Made by a program: the position numbers and the translations under genes
NCBI GenBank assembly: GCA_022559845.1
Contig: JAHNEJ010003596.1
Span: 106,906 to 170,905, forward strand
Reading direction: 5' to 3'
From: Amorphophallus konjac
Taxonomy: Eukaryota; Streptophyta; Magnoliopsida; Alismatales; Araceae
Length of the DNA: 64,000 nt
Shown: positions 44,368 to 56,998 of the stretch, piece by piece
Numbering within the stretch: the stretch's first letter is position 1
How the letters are laid out: each line of letters opens with the position of its first letter
The notes under the pieces: generated by a model
What the model saw: the letters and a program-made list of their open reading frames with translations, nothing else
Database searches by the model: none
Told to the model about the DNA's origin: nothing

Positions 44368-47300
44368 AGTGCGATGTCCTCCCCATGGAGGTGGGTAGTA
44401 TTATTCTTGGTAGGTTGTGGTTGTTTGATCAGGATGCCATGCTCCATGGCCGGTCGAACACCTGTACCTTCGACCATGGTGGCCATCAGATTACCCTCCA
44501 CCCCTCTCAGCCCAAGAGTCCTTCAGTTTGAGGTCCTACTGGTCCTAGTACTCTGGAGCCTTCTGTCCCTGGACCCAGTACCCCATCCCCAACTCGGGCC
44601 ATGATCGTTACATCTTGCACAGGCGAGCCCCCATCTAGGAGGTTGATGTTGATTAGCTGCCGAGAAATGGAGCGGGAGACTAGTAAGGGGAGTCCTGTGT
44701 TTGCTATCACTGTCCGTGAGGTGGAGCAAAAATCCGAGGGTGAATTCCCACCCGATATTGTTCCCATTCTGCAGGAGTTTGCTGATATAATCCCCGAAGC
44801 GCTTCTCGAGGGACTCCCACCTATGCGGGATATTCAGCATGCTATCGACCTTATTTCGGGATCCTCATTGCCCAATCTTTCCCACTATCGCATGAGTCCC
44901 ACTGAGCACGCCGAGCTAAAGCGGCTGGTCGATGAGCTTATGCAGAGAGGATCTGTTCGGGACAGCACAAGTTCATGTACTGTGCCCACATTACTCGTCC
45001 GAAAGAAGGATGGCACTTGGCGGATGTGTATTGATAGTCGTGCCATCAACAAAATCACCATGAAGTACAGGTTCCCTATTCCCCGCCTGGATGATATGCT
45101 CGACATGATGGCAGGTGCCACTATCTTTTCGAAGATCGATCTTAAGATTGGCTATCATCAGGTAAGGATTAGGCCAGGTGATGAGTGGAAGACTGCATTT
45201 AAGATCAAGGATGGTCTATATGAGTGGTTGGTTATGCCCTTTTGGCTAACCAATGCCCCCAGCACCTTCATGCGACTCATGACTCAGGTCCTTCGACCAT
45301 TCATTGGAGTCTTTGTGGTAGTGTATTTTGATGATATTCTCATCTATAGTCGCACTGCGGAGGACCACTTGGATCATCTACGGCAGGTCTGCCTACTCTT
45401 GAGGTGAGAGCAGCTATTTGCAAACCCACAGAAGTGTGCCTTTATGACTCCTCAGCTTACCTTCTTGGGTTTCATTGTGTCTAGTACTAGGGTCTCCGCT
45501 AATTCAGAGAAGGTCCGGGCCATTGTTGAGTGGCCGAAACCCCACACGATCCATGATGTCCGTAGCTTCCATGGCCTCGCGACGTTCTATCTTCGTTTCA
45601 TCCGCGGATTTAGTTCCGTCACTGCCTCGATCACGGACTGTATCAGGAAGGGCACATTTGTATGGACAAAGGCCGCTGCGGCTGCATTCAAGGACATCAA
45701 GGAACGCATGACCTAGACACCGGTCCTTCGATTACCAGATTTCTCGAAGGTGTTTGAGGTCTCATGTGATGCGTCGGGTGTAGGAATTGGAGGAGTGTTG
45801 AGTTAGGAGACACACCTGATCGCATATTTCAGTGAGAAGCTGAATGACGCGAAATTCTGATACTCTACATATGATAGGGAATTCTATGTAGTTGTTCAGG
45901 CTCTTAGGCATTGGAGGCACTACTTATTACATCAGGAGTTTATCGTATACTCCAACCATGAGGCCATGAAGTTCCTCCATGCCCAAAAGAAGCTTAATGC
46001 GCATCACATCAGATAGGTTGAGTATCTCCAGCAGTTCACATTTATGCTCAAGCACAAAGCTGGAGTGGAGAACAAGGTGGCTGATGCCTTGAGCCGGCGT
46101 GCATGTTTGCTGACTACCATGAGTGCCGAGGTCATAGGGCTAGAGAAGATGAGAGAGGCTTATGTTGATTGTCCTGACTTTGGTCAGATCTTTGCCACTC
46201 TCTAGGTCAGACCCTCGAGAGATCATAGTGATTATGTGCTTCAGGAGGGTTACCTCTTTCGAGGAGGCAGGCTTTGTGTTCCCCGAACTTCGATTCGCGA
46301 CTTCTAAGTCTGGGAACTTCATGCGGGAGGTCTAGCTGGCCACTTCGGTCGGAACAAGACTATCGAGGTTGTCGAGCATAGGTTATATTGGCCGAGCTTG
46401 AAGAGAGATGTTGCTCACATTGTGGCCCAGTGCCGTACATGTGTTACGGCCAAAATGAAGAAGCAAAGCTCAGGCCTCTACAAGCCTCTTCCCGTACCTG
46501 ATGCCCCGTGGCATGATGTTAGGTAGTAGATCGATTCTCGAAGATGGCCCTTTTCATTCCCTGCTCTAAGACTTCGGATGCTTCGAGGGTAGCCCGTCTA
46601 TTCCTTTCTCATGTGGTGTGTAAGTTTGGGCTGCCTCGTACCATAGTGTCTGACCGTGATGTTAGGTTCACTAGTTACTTTTGGAAGACACTGTGGCATA
46701 TGTTAGGTACTCACCTCAAGTTCTCCACTTCATATCATCCCCAGACAAATGGTCAGACTTAGGTGGTCAATAGGAGTCTGGGTGACCTTTTGAGGTGTCT
46801 TGTTAGGGACCGTGTAGGGGATTGGGATCTCATGTTACCACTGGCTTAGTTTACATATAATGATTCGGTCAATAGGTCTACAGGTATAAGTCCGTTTGAG
46901 ATTGGCACAGGTCATAGGCCTAGGAAACTGGTGGATCTTATTCCCATGCCCATTCATGCACGTGTGTCGGAGTCTGCTGAGTCATTTGCTAGGCATGCTA
47001 GGAGTCTGCATGACGACATCCATCGTCACATTGAGGCCAGCAATGCACGGTACAAAGAGTTAGCCGATGCCCACCAACACCACCGTGAGTTCCAAGAGGA
47101 TGAGTATGTCATGATCAGGGTTAAACGTGAACGATTTCCCTCAAGAACCATAAAGAAATTGCAAGCTCGCGGAGACGGTCCATTTCGAGTGTTGAAACGC
47201 GTCAGATCCAATGCGTATGTTGTGGACTTGCCAGAGGAATATGGGATAAGCTCTACTTTCAATGTGTCGAATCTAGTTACTTATAGGGACACAGCGGTGA

Positions 47301-47590
47301 TCCCCAATGAGCCTTTTAAGCCATCTCCCCCTCTTGAGAGTGACCCCACACCTGAGTGTCCACCACCAGCCTCATTTCCACGGCAACATGAGTATATAGA
47401 TCATATACTAGATGGGCAGGTGACTATTACCAGGAGTGGATCCTACCCGCGCTACCTAGTGCGATGGAGAGGGCGACCCGCCACCGAGGATACGTAGATC
47501 ACCAGGGCAGAGTTGCATAGGATAGATGCGGACCTTCTAGAGCGCTACCAGAGCGATCCCGACCCTTACTCGATAGGGTCAAGTTTCTCC
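44368..47590 (+). pseudogene. Pol of gypsy D: protease end, RT, RNase H, integrase, chromodomain
   Basis: Protease ends with VGSIILGRLWLFDQDAM (44395). RT spans about 44800-45700 with [25 protein letters not shown] and [10 protein letters not shown] (45323). RNase H follows, then the integrase zinc binder (HAGGLAGHFGRNKTIEVVEH to CRTC, about 46320-46440), core ([15 protein letters not shown]) and a chromodomain (YLVRWRGRPATEDT, about 47448-47500). Stops at about 45405, 45714, 45805, 45859, 46014, 46203, 46304, 46759, 46846 and 47497. About 75 bp of the integrase core around the first Asp is missing near 46530. RT has PFW where PFG is expected. Non-functional. Confidence 0.9.
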
Positions 47591-47593
47591 CAC

Positions 47594-47604
47594 CCAGGGA
47601 GAAT
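47594..47604 (+). other. Polypurine tract of gypsy D
   Basis: CCAGGGAGAAT directly before the LTR start TGCTGCAGACACC. Short and imperfect, as expected in an old copy. Confidence 0.65.
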
Positions 47605-49939
47605 TGCTGCAGACACCAGAGCAATCGAGAAGCATGATTCGGCAAGCCGTCGGTACCGAACATGAAGCACCACTTGAGCTACACCGGCATCCCTTTGGCT
47701 TGGAGACAGTTTGGAGTCTCCGTCTTGAGTCTAGGTATTTTCTAGTATTTATTGGGGTGTATTTGGTATTTATTGCATTGCATTAGTGTGTTTGTAATGT
47801 GTGTTTGTTTGGATTTTTCATTTGGGCTCCTTTGTAAGGCTCTTAATAAGCCATTGGGTCAAGTTCATTTAGAGTCCATTAAGGGGTCTTGTTCATATTG
47901 GACCATAAGGCCACTTAAAGCCCAATTGGGCTTTTCCCTCTCTCATGGGCTTCCTAGCTTGGAAGGCCCCATAGGCTACAAGGGTCCATGGGCCAATTGG
48001 TTGGTCTTTGGCCCAAAGTTACCAAATTTGACCCATGAGGAGGGCGCCCCTTGTTTTGGCCTTATTAGGCTAATTCGTTTATTTAGCTTTGACCACATGG
48101 GAAAAAATAGATTGTGGTATCTCTAATGTACCCCTCCCCAACCCCAAATCTAAGGGTAAGGTAGGTCATTTACCTAGAGATCCCATTTCGTATAAAAGGC
48201 TTGTATTTTCCATTTTCATCACAATTAATACAAGAATTTCAGCAATTTTGCTCCATGAGCCAAGGGCCGCCCCCCTCTCTCTCTCCTCTCCCTTCTCTTG
48301 CAGCTGTGAAGGCTGCCAATCTGAGGTGTGACGGCTCCCCTATCAGTGTGTGAAGCTCTCCGCCGCCGCCGCCGCCATCGAGCCACCGTCACACCGCCAC
48401 CGCCATCGCTGGAGTTCTACCCATCGCGGGATAGCAGGGCAGAGGTCAAATTTTAGCTCAGCTAGTAGATCTAACGAGGCTGAAATTTTCAGGGTGAGTT
48501 TCCAAGGTTGATCCCACGTCCCAAAAAAAAATTCAGATTATTTCCACTTCCTTTTCCCATTTTTCCATTTAGGTTCCCACAACCCAATAGATGTGCCCCT
48601 GTTCAGTCTTGTGTTCCAGCAACCTAACGCTTTGTCCATGAGACCACCTTTTCGATTTCAGAATGAGCTGAAATTTGAACTGGGAGTTCTGTCCACCTAA
48701 GCCATCGTCCATAAATTTTTTTGTGATTTTAAGAATTTTCTTTCCCATCCAAAAAATCACTGTATTTTCCCAAATCTATGCTACCTCCTGCAGTCCAGAT
48801 CCGACCCATCTCTGTTAGAAAATCCCTTTCCCATATCAAGCCTCCACCAAAAATTACCAAAAAAATATCCAAGTGTTCCTTACTTCCCCCTATAGCTTCC
48901 ATAAAAATCCCTTCATCCAGATCTGAAGTTTCAGTCGCGGTCAATGCCCTTTCTTAGGCAGATCTCAGTCTGCCCAGCCAGATCTGAGACATGAACCTTT
49001 CCTATTGAAAAATCCCCCATGAAAAATACGGCCACAGCAAAATTCCGGTAACACCAGAGGGTTGAAGTTCTCCGAGTTAGCTACGCATCGATGCCAATTT
49101 TGCGATGTTCCAAGATCGGAGCTGGTCGTAGCAATTTTTGTCGCCGGATCGCGCAAGCTTGAAATAGCAGTACAGATCCGTGGACGGCAAGCAGCAAGGC
49201 TTTCAAGTCCGGCCGCCTCGCCTTCCACGAGGCAAACTAGTGTAGCTGCCTCACAGGGATCGTCCCTCTAGGGGTCCCTTTCACAGCGGGACGAACCCCG
49301 CCTCAGTCGATTGTCCGAGCAGGTCGTGGACCCTACAACCATCAACCCGTGTCGTCCGGATAGCATCAAGTTGTAGCATGTCGGTACCGACGGAGCGGTT
49401 CAAAATGCTACCCGTCAACGCAATTTCAATCCTCCCGAGTCCCACATGTTACCTATTACCTCCCTGCGTGGAGTGGGTTTAATTCTGTAATTACTGATCA
49501 TTGTTAACCGGGAGTACGAACTTGGCCGGGGTTGTCTTCCCCACGCTCGGAGCGTGGTGGTAACAATATTTCCTTCTTGGCATTTGCTTAGATAGTATAT
49601 GACTATATGCCACTGCATGAGTGCGTTAGACTCCTAGCTTATTAAATCAATTTTAATCACCGCTGTGAGAGTGAGAGTTAACCTGTCCCGTGACTCGATC
49701 TGAGCACGGAAGTGAGTTTGACCACTCTTCACTCTGCCGGTTTCTCAACCGCGCGGATCCGCATTTCCCTCGCCTGGGACGACGAGTGAGCTCGCATTTC
49801 TGTTTAAGGCATATATCCCATAGGAACTCTTAGTGTCGAGCCGAGGTAGCTCTATTGTTCGCGTGTCGCTGGTCGCGTCGTCACTTAGAGTCCAAGGTTT
49901 GCATCATTTGGCATCGGGTCCCTCATTCATCCCGCATCA
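47605..49939 (+). repeat. 3' LTR of gypsy D (2335 bp)
   Basis: TGCTGCAGACACC...CCCGCATCA, partner of 25555-27879 with many scattered substitutions. TATAAAAG at 48191-48198; stem-loop at 49541-49557. Confidence 0.92.
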
Positions 49940-51017
49940 CTAATCCTGACAAGGAGATGAAGGGAAGTCTTATCCCACCGGGCGTGCCAGATTTGTGGAT
50001 GCACTTTTGGGAGCACTTCTCTTTTTGTTCATTTGTTATTCATTTGGTTATTCATCTTTTCGGTTTATTCGTGCGAGGGCGTGCCAGTCACCTAGGTGAC
50101 GATTTATTCGCGCTTCAAGGAAGCCCCGGGTGCGCTCGATCTGACTAGTCAGACGATTGTGTGTATCGTGTCAGGACAGAGAACCCTCCACGCCATAAAG
50201 GTCACGATGTTAATTACATCCCCTCGGAGAGGGGAAAACCCTTGATTGATTGCCAGGAAAAGGGGCACTATGGCATGTAATTCATAATAACAAAAGCGAG
50301 AGTGAAATCTCAGATTGCATTTAAATAAACCCCGCATTAGGGTGGAAACGTACATAGATACTCATATGTCGGTCACTTGCGGACCATTTCTTGTTCAGAC
50401 GGGAGTCCGCATTTGTAGCGAGAAAGGGGCGGCGATGAAACCGTACAAATATCTGCCGCGTATGCGGCAAGTTTAATGCGGGTGTGGGATTGAATCTCGA
50501 TAGAGACGGGTCAAGTTAACAAACTGTTGGCCTGAAATGGCCTCGGATCATGGCCATGTTGTGAGGGGCTCTCGAGGTACACATCCAATTCAGCGGGGCA
50601 TCATTGCTTTTTTTTTTACACTCAGTCCGGGGGAGCGAGGGTCTCGAGGTGTGCATGGTTATAGCATCCTTTTTTATTATTGTCGTTCTAGTTGTTAAAT
50701 TCCATCATTTATTCACGCACGGGTGGTTCATTTTCCTTTATTGGTATCACATCTTTTCTTTTATTTGGTTTGTTGTAGTTTATTTTTTTTTTGAGCATGC
50801 CAGTTTAGAGGAGGGCAAATGGGGGTGCTGGTTTGGCTACAAGGAGTGGGGGGCATGCCGGATAAGGGAAGGCCACGACGCACACCGATTTAGGTTGGCA
50901 AAAGGGGCACAAGTTCACGATGGTAGGGGCGTGCCGGTTCGGGGATAGAAGAAGGGGCGTGCCAGTTTCGGGTGCAAGGTGTGGGAATGGTTTTTGTGAG
51001 AGAGGTTAAACCAGCAC
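49940..51017. other. Unclassified repeat-like stretch
   Basis: No coding or LTR boundary recognised. Contains words of the type GGGGCGTGCCGGTTT with CGGTTT-like cores near 50801, 50829, 50859, 50886, 50911, 50935 and 50963, about 24-30 bp apart. A matching array at 54114-54202 suggests this and the 52699-56178 stretch come from one element family. Confidence 0.45.
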
Positions 51018-52698
51018 TGACGGGATCGTCATCGACATCGGACTTGATCTTCCATCTTAAAAATATTTGTAATTTTTTTTATTTTACATAAGGGTCTTTG
51101 AAGTTTATCTTTTGATATCCCTAAGTGTCTTTAAGGGAGTTATAATGAGTCATAGGTGTCTTTTCATATTTCTAGGCATCAAAGAGTCTTAGAGTTTTTA
51201 AGGGAGTTATAATGAGTCATAGGTGTCTTTTCATATTTCTAGGCATTAAAGAGTCTTAGAGTTTTTAAGAGAGTTATAATGAGTCATAGGTGTCTTTTGA
51301 TATTTCTAGGCATTAAAGAGTCTTAGAGTTTGTCCTTTGATCTTCTTTGTGAAGTCTATAAAAAGAGTCTTGTAGTCCTTATTTGAAGTAATAGAATGAA
51401 GAAAAAACTAGTTTAGCGTGGCTATGAGTGTTCTTCCATATTTTTGGAACCCCGGGTGAGAGGTCCAACCCCACTTCGCCCCGCCATGGAGGTCATCCGT
51501 GAAGCTCCGGTGCATCGTCTTCGAGAATAGGACGGGTGTGAAGCCCCATCGAAGATCCACGATCTTCCTCCTTCACCGCTCAACTGCCGTCGTCATCCAT
51601 CACCACCGCCACCACCGTCGTGCCAACTACAACGCCTGCAACCGCCATCACCGCAGAGAAGAATTGAAGAGCGCGACTGCGTCGTCCCTGAGATGGGGAT
51701 GGGTGTGAGGCCCTGGCCGAGCTCCTCCATTCTTCTCTAGTCACCTCGCCTTCCTACTCTTCGACTGACAATTTGAAGTCCTTCCTCGACCTCATCTCAC
51801 ATCAAATGGTATCAGAGCAAGTCGTCTGGTTTGTCCCAACAAGCCGGGGTCCTGCGATTCGAGATTCGAGATTCGAGGTTTGAGGTCGAACCTTCTCCAA
51901 GCGGAGGGGTTTGACGGGATCGTCATTGACATCAGACTTGATCTTCCGTCTTAAAAATATTTGTAAATTTTTTTATTTTACATAAGGGTCTTTGAAGTTT
52001 ATCTTTTGATATCCCTAAGTGTCTTTAAGGGAGTTATAATGAGTCATATGTGTCTTTTCATATTTCTAGACATCAAGGAGTCTTAGAGTTTTTAAGGGAG
52101 TTATAATGAGTCATAGGTGTCTTTTCATATTTCTAGGCATTAAAGAGTCTTAGAGTTTTTAAGAGAGTTATAATGAGTCATAGGTGTCTTTTATATTTCT
52201 AGGCATTAAAGAGTCTTAGAGTTTGTCCTTTGATATTCTTTGTAAAGTCTATAAAAAGAGTCTTGTAGTCCTTATTTGAAGTAATAGAATGAAGAAAAAA
52301 CCAGTTTAGCTATGGCTATGAGTGTTCTTCCAGATTTTTGGAACCCCGAGTGAGAGGCCCAACCCCACTTCGCCCCCCCATGGAGGTCGTCCGTGAAGCT
52401 CTGGTGCATCGTCTTTGAGAAGAGGACGGGTGTGAAGCCCTATCGAAGCTCCACGATCTTCCTCCTTCACCGCTCAATCACCGTCGTCGTCCATCACCAC
52501 CGCCACCACCGCCGTGCCAACTGCAACGCCTGCAACCGCCATCACCGTAGAGAAGAATTGAAGAGCACGATTGCGTCGTCCCTGAGATGGGGATGGGTGT
52601 GAGGCCCCAGCCGAGCTCCTCCGTTCTTCTCTAGTCACCTCGCCTTCCTGCTCTCCGACTGACAGTTTGAAGTCCTTCCTCGACCTCGTCTCACATCA
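51018..52698 (+). mobile_element. TRIM-like miniature LTR element
   Basis: Two 787-bp LTRs (51018-51804 and 51912-52698, TGACGGG...CACATCA) enclose only 107 bp. That interior holds the primer-binding site TGGTATCAGAGC (51807-51818) and a G-rich polypurine tract (AGCGGAGGGG, just before 51912). No coding capacity. Each LTR contains three tandem copies of a 67-bp unit (51135, 51202, 51269; 52029, 52096, 52163) and TATAAAAAG (51357; 52251). A 69-codon His-rich frame appears in both LTRs (51499-51708, 52393-52602). Flanks (agcac, gacgc) do not form a clean duplication. It must depend on proteins from other elements. Confidence 0.85.
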
Positions 52699-55600
52699 GA
52701 CGCCATACCCCGGGGCGTCGGATTAGGCCGCGCTGGGTTAAAGCTTGATGAATTGGGCTTCGTTTTGCTCTGTTCATCTTTTCATTAGAGTTAAAGTCCT
52801 TGTTCATTCAGCCAGATAGGTTGGGGAGAGGAATTAAATGTTTTATTATCTTGTTCGTTAGTTGAGTAAGAGGGTTTAATTGTTTTGTTCAGAGGTTTAT
52901 TATATGAAGGGGTTCTGGAACACACAATATATGTATCATGTAAAGCTCGCAGTGGTTAAAACACACATGGCCTCTTATCCTTAGAGAGTTCTTTTCGTTC
53001 ATACGTTCATCAGCCTGTGCGATTATTCATCGTTCTTATCGATTGCACCCCTGGTGAAAATTGGGTAGCATCTCCCCTGGACTGAGGGTTGCCAGGGGAA
53101 ACGGGGGGATCATCAAACGTAATATTTCGGGACAACCCCCAATATTTGGAGTAGCCAGACGGCGATCCGATGACCCATAGGTGAGTGTAGAAGCCCGAGG
53201 ACCAGCCTTCAAGGGATTCCAACAACTCACGGGCCGTTGCTTCATAAGAGCTCCAACGGGACAGCTGTTCGCCATGTAAGGCCATGAATGTTCACCTCTC
53301 AGACGGGTTCCCTTAAAGTCCATGCCACAGAGAGGCAGGCCTCTAAGAGCCCTGGGTGATTAGAAAATCGGGAGAGGAGAGAAGATACCCATGAAGTAGG
53401 GTGCTCTGTGTATCTGCAAAAGACACTTCTTTTTTTTTATTCATCCATAGAAGAAGGGGAGAGGCAAAATACACGGAGGGGGATTACCCCATAACAAAAG
53501 AAAGCAGAAACGAAAGAGAAAAGGTACAATGGTGAGAGGAGAGCAGAGCCTAAGCCCCTTTCCTAAGCTCACCTCTCTTCTCTCACACTCACTCTCTTTT
53601 CTTCACCTCACAGGCGTAGATCGGTGGACTTCTCCCTCTTTTCTTCCTCTTATTTTCTCTCCTCGTTTTTCTTCACTCCGCAGACGTAGGTGGATGGATC
53701 CTCTTTTCTCTTCGGCTAGCCTCTCTTCTTGTTTTTAACCAACCCCTGACCCCGTCGAATAGGGAACATATATATGTGATGGGTTACCTTCTTACTCGAA
53801 CGGAAGGAACTCCCACCTCAGGTTTTGTTTGCCAGGTGCGCGGAGTTGACCTGTTACGCTGGCATCCGGTGTTTCATGGAGTACGCTGGCGTTCGTCCTA
53901 GGACAGGACGTTTGCAGGTTTACCGGGAGATCTGCTACTGCTGCCATCGTCGATGCTTGCCTTCACCGTTCATGCCGCTGCGCTGTCGAATGGAGGAGGA
54001 GACAGAGCTTCACAGCATTGAATGCTCTCTGCGTGCGAGACTGATGCGAAAATAGAGTATTGCAAGTCGGATGGGATGGATTTGGGTTAAACCGATGTGC
54101 GGGGTTGGCGCGTCGGTTTAGCAGCAAGAGGGGGGCGCGCCGGTTTGATTACTCCAATGGGGGTGCGCCGGTTTAGGATTCCTTAGAGGGGCACGCCGGT
54201 TTGAGTGCAAGATCGGCAAGGCCGTGAAGTGTCAAGAGATTTCATCTCGGCTTCGCGGCGATTCAGATGAACATTTGTCCTCCCGTAATGCTTTAGTTGT
54301 AATGCACCGCCTCCGAGATGTTTAGTTCGAAGCCTCCGAGTCCCGGTTCAGGACTTTGAGTGATTTTTGGCGCATGCCAAACCTGTATCTGAACACCCAA
54401 TTTTTCTTGATTTGGCCTTCGGCACTGCGAGTTGCGGAGCCGTGGCCATATCTTCTACTTGAGGGGCTTCCTTATCGGGTAGCGGACCACCAGGTGCGTT
54501 CTCATCTTGATCGAGCGAGGTATGGGGTTTATTCGGCCTTTCCATCTTTGACTTGCTTTCTGGTGCGGGGACATGCATGCCGTATGATCTTTTTTTTTTG
54601 ATGTCCACAGCACCGTGTGAGGCAGCAGGTGAAATGTGAAGGCTCTGCAGTAGATTTGGGACTGAGGATGAGCGTTGGTAGGTGCCGACCATGGTTCGTG
54701 TTATGGCCCTTGGCATGGTGGTCCGCGCGGCGACAGCTCGTGAGATGGATATTTTGAGTATCTGAGAATCAAGAATGGATTGGCGTTAGCAAGGACAGAT
54801 TCGAGGGAATGATGTCCAGTTCCAACCTTCGAGCCTGGCATCTTCTGTGGTTTCTTTGTTCCTTGGTAAGCATTTTGACGTGTCATTGGTTCTGAGATCA
54901 GAGACAAGTGTAAGTAAGGAGCGTATGGCAGGGGCTAGCTCAACCGTTATGGCAGAGTGTGTGGCTGGCGATCAGTAGAGCCGGTGCTCGAGGCATGGCA
55001 AGTTGTAGTTCGAGGGATTGCAGCGGTGGTGCATCGGGAGATGCTGTGAGTGTAGTCCAATGGGAGACTTGGCAAGTGTTGTCGAAGAAGCTGACTTGAC
55101 GGTGGTAATGGCTTTTCTGGTGCCGGAAGGCGAGGTTCCCAACATGCACGAGGTTTGAGGTTAGGTCAAGCATGGAGTTCCCCTGCTTGGTTGGAGGTAT
55201 GCTATTTTCTCCTAGGTTGGAGAGAATCGTGTTTTGGCTAAGTTCCGTCATCTTGCATCGTGTGTTCGGATTGGTTGGCCTTGTGTCTGCCACGAAGTCT
55301 GTGCAAGACGTGTTCTGTATTTTTGGTAGTGTGGCTGCTTGTGAGGAGCAATGCCCATTTCCCTGGTGCATAAGGGTGCGTTGGCGCTGTTCCGGAAGGT
55401 GGAGTGCCAGTTGGGCAATGCTTGTGAAGACTCATGGCTGGTGTTGTGATGTCCGATGCGTTGTGGTCGGAGCCTGTGGAGTTGTAGAGGAATGCTTGAT
55501 CAAGAGAGAGAATCTATACTCGGGGTTCGAGGTAATTGGGTTTCCTCACCCTATTTTTCGGAGTTAGCCAGCCGAGTTAAGAATTGTCGGGATGGTGGAT

Positions 55601-56178
55601 CCTAAGTCGTTGCTATGATGTTTGCGCGCGTTGATCAGAGTGCGCAACAGAAGCGTGGTGGGCCCATAACCCACAGGTCCAAGATCATAGCATTGGTTGC
55701 TACGGATGGATTCTCGAGGATGAGAAGAGCATCGAAGGATTGCTTACTTGGTGTGAATTGTCTCTGGCTGTGTAAGTCATGTCGGTTGCCGTGCCATTGC
55801 TTGAGGCATTGTGGTTTGTGGCACTGGCAGCATGGAGAGTTGAGGAAATATGTCGATAAGGTTGCCGCATGAGTACCCTGTTTTAGTGTTGTTAGTCTTG
55901 TCAGGCATCTGGTTCTAGGACTGGATGGGGTTGCTAAGGAAGTCACCTGACGGAGGTCGAGGACGTGATGGTCAGAGTTGGAAAGCTGTGTGCTCGACTT
56001 ATGCTGGAACTTGTATCCTCGGATGGGATCGTGGTCGTGGGATTGTTATATCTAACAGATTATGGGTCCCAGTTGGTAGCTGCAAGTGGCTAGTGAGGTT
56101 ACCCGAGTGGTTGACCATGGCAAGGTCTGTGTTAGCAAGAGGCCCAGTTTAATCCGAGAGTTTCGGAATGATGTGATA
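52699..56178. other. Unclassified region with low coding potential
   Basis: About 3.5 kb without a recognisable domain. It includes a CT/GA-rich segment (53440-53740), an array of CGGTTT(G/A) words preceded by GCGCGC or GTGC (54114, 54141, 54169, 54197), and short frames on both strands (longest 143 and 131 codons at 54940-55371 minus and 55172-55567 plus) that overlap each other and match nothing I know. Probably decayed or non-autonomous retrotransposon DNA. Confidence 0.4.
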
Positions 56179-56426
56179 TGTAGCGCCCCGGATTTTTTTT
56201 TGATTTTTCGGATCAGGATCTGTGGGTTTTGGATCGCTTTTGTGGGTCCCAGATCATGTTTTGTGATTTACTTGGGTTTTTGGCTGTTGAGCCTGTGAAA
56301 CCTTGTGTAGGGTGAACAGCTGCATTTTCTAGCCCTGGGACATTACAGGCACGTTGTGCATTTCCCGAGGATCATGGGGAGTATTTTTTACATATTTTGT
56401 ATTTTTTGAAATCCCAAAGTTTCTTT

Positions 56427-56434
56427 TATAAATA
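56427..56434 (+). promoter_or_regulatory. TATA box in LTR H
   Basis: TATAAATA followed by a CCACCCC and CT-repeat leader (56438-56497). About 250 bp from the LTR start. Confidence 0.6.
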
Positions 56435-56998
56435 ACCACCCCCTCTCTCTCCTCACAACTCTCTTCTCTCCCTCTCTCTTCTCTCCCTCTCTTCTCTAGA
56501 AGTCGACAGAGGAAGGCGGGGGCGAGGTGGTGAGGTTCGTGAGGTGGGGAGCGGCGAGGATGGGTCGGGGATCAAGAGAGGGTGGCGGGGTGTTCGCCGG
56601 TCGCGAGTTCGCGGTGCCGGCGGTGGTTCATGTGGCGTTTCGCATGGGAACGGCATTCTCGACATGCGTAATCTTTGGTGGAGGTAAGGGGATGGTTCTT
56701 TAACCCCTGTACTTCATTTTCATGAGTTTGGTAGGCCGAGGCGAGCCGAGTGTGGGTTTATTTCACGCCGGGGTCAAAATCGCATGTTTGGGGTGAGCGG
56801 CGGTTTTCGCCCAATTTGGGCCCCGATTGGGGTTTTGATTTTGTTTTTTAGTAATAGGGATGTCTGGGGATGAATTCCCCTTATTTTCCCCTTCGCTGGG
56901 AGGCGAATGGGGTGTGGAACCAAGCTCGGGGCGGAGCTCGGTTCGTCTCTGTAAAAATGCAGGAGACGGTCATATAGGTGTCGATCTGTGCCCTGGTC

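Larger units (their letters stand above)
25555..49939 (+). mobile_element. Gypsy element D (CRM/Reina-like chromovirus), old and nested
   Basis: Paired 2.3-kb LTRs, primer-binding site, gag, protease, RT, RNase H, integrase and chromodomain in order on the plus strand, split by three later insertions (28110-31182, 31218-40434, 42195-44362). Without these its internal region is about 5.2 kb, normal for a chromovirus. Target sites are only loosely alike (ctaca before, ctaat after). The LTRs differ at many positions, and the frame carries a dozen stops, so it is the oldest complete insertion here. Lineage is inferred from RT and integrase motifs. Confidence 0.9.

Noticed and set aside
51499..51708. 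69-codon His/Arg-rich frame in both LTRs of the TRIM-like element (also 52393-52602)
   Set aside because: Conserved because the LTRs are twins; it comes from CACCACCGC-type low-complexity sequence. No independent support.
54940..55371. 143-codon minus-strand frame and the overlapping 55172-55567 plus-strand frame
   Set aside because: They overlap on opposite strands, match no family I know, and lie in unclassified repeat-like DNA; not supported as genes.
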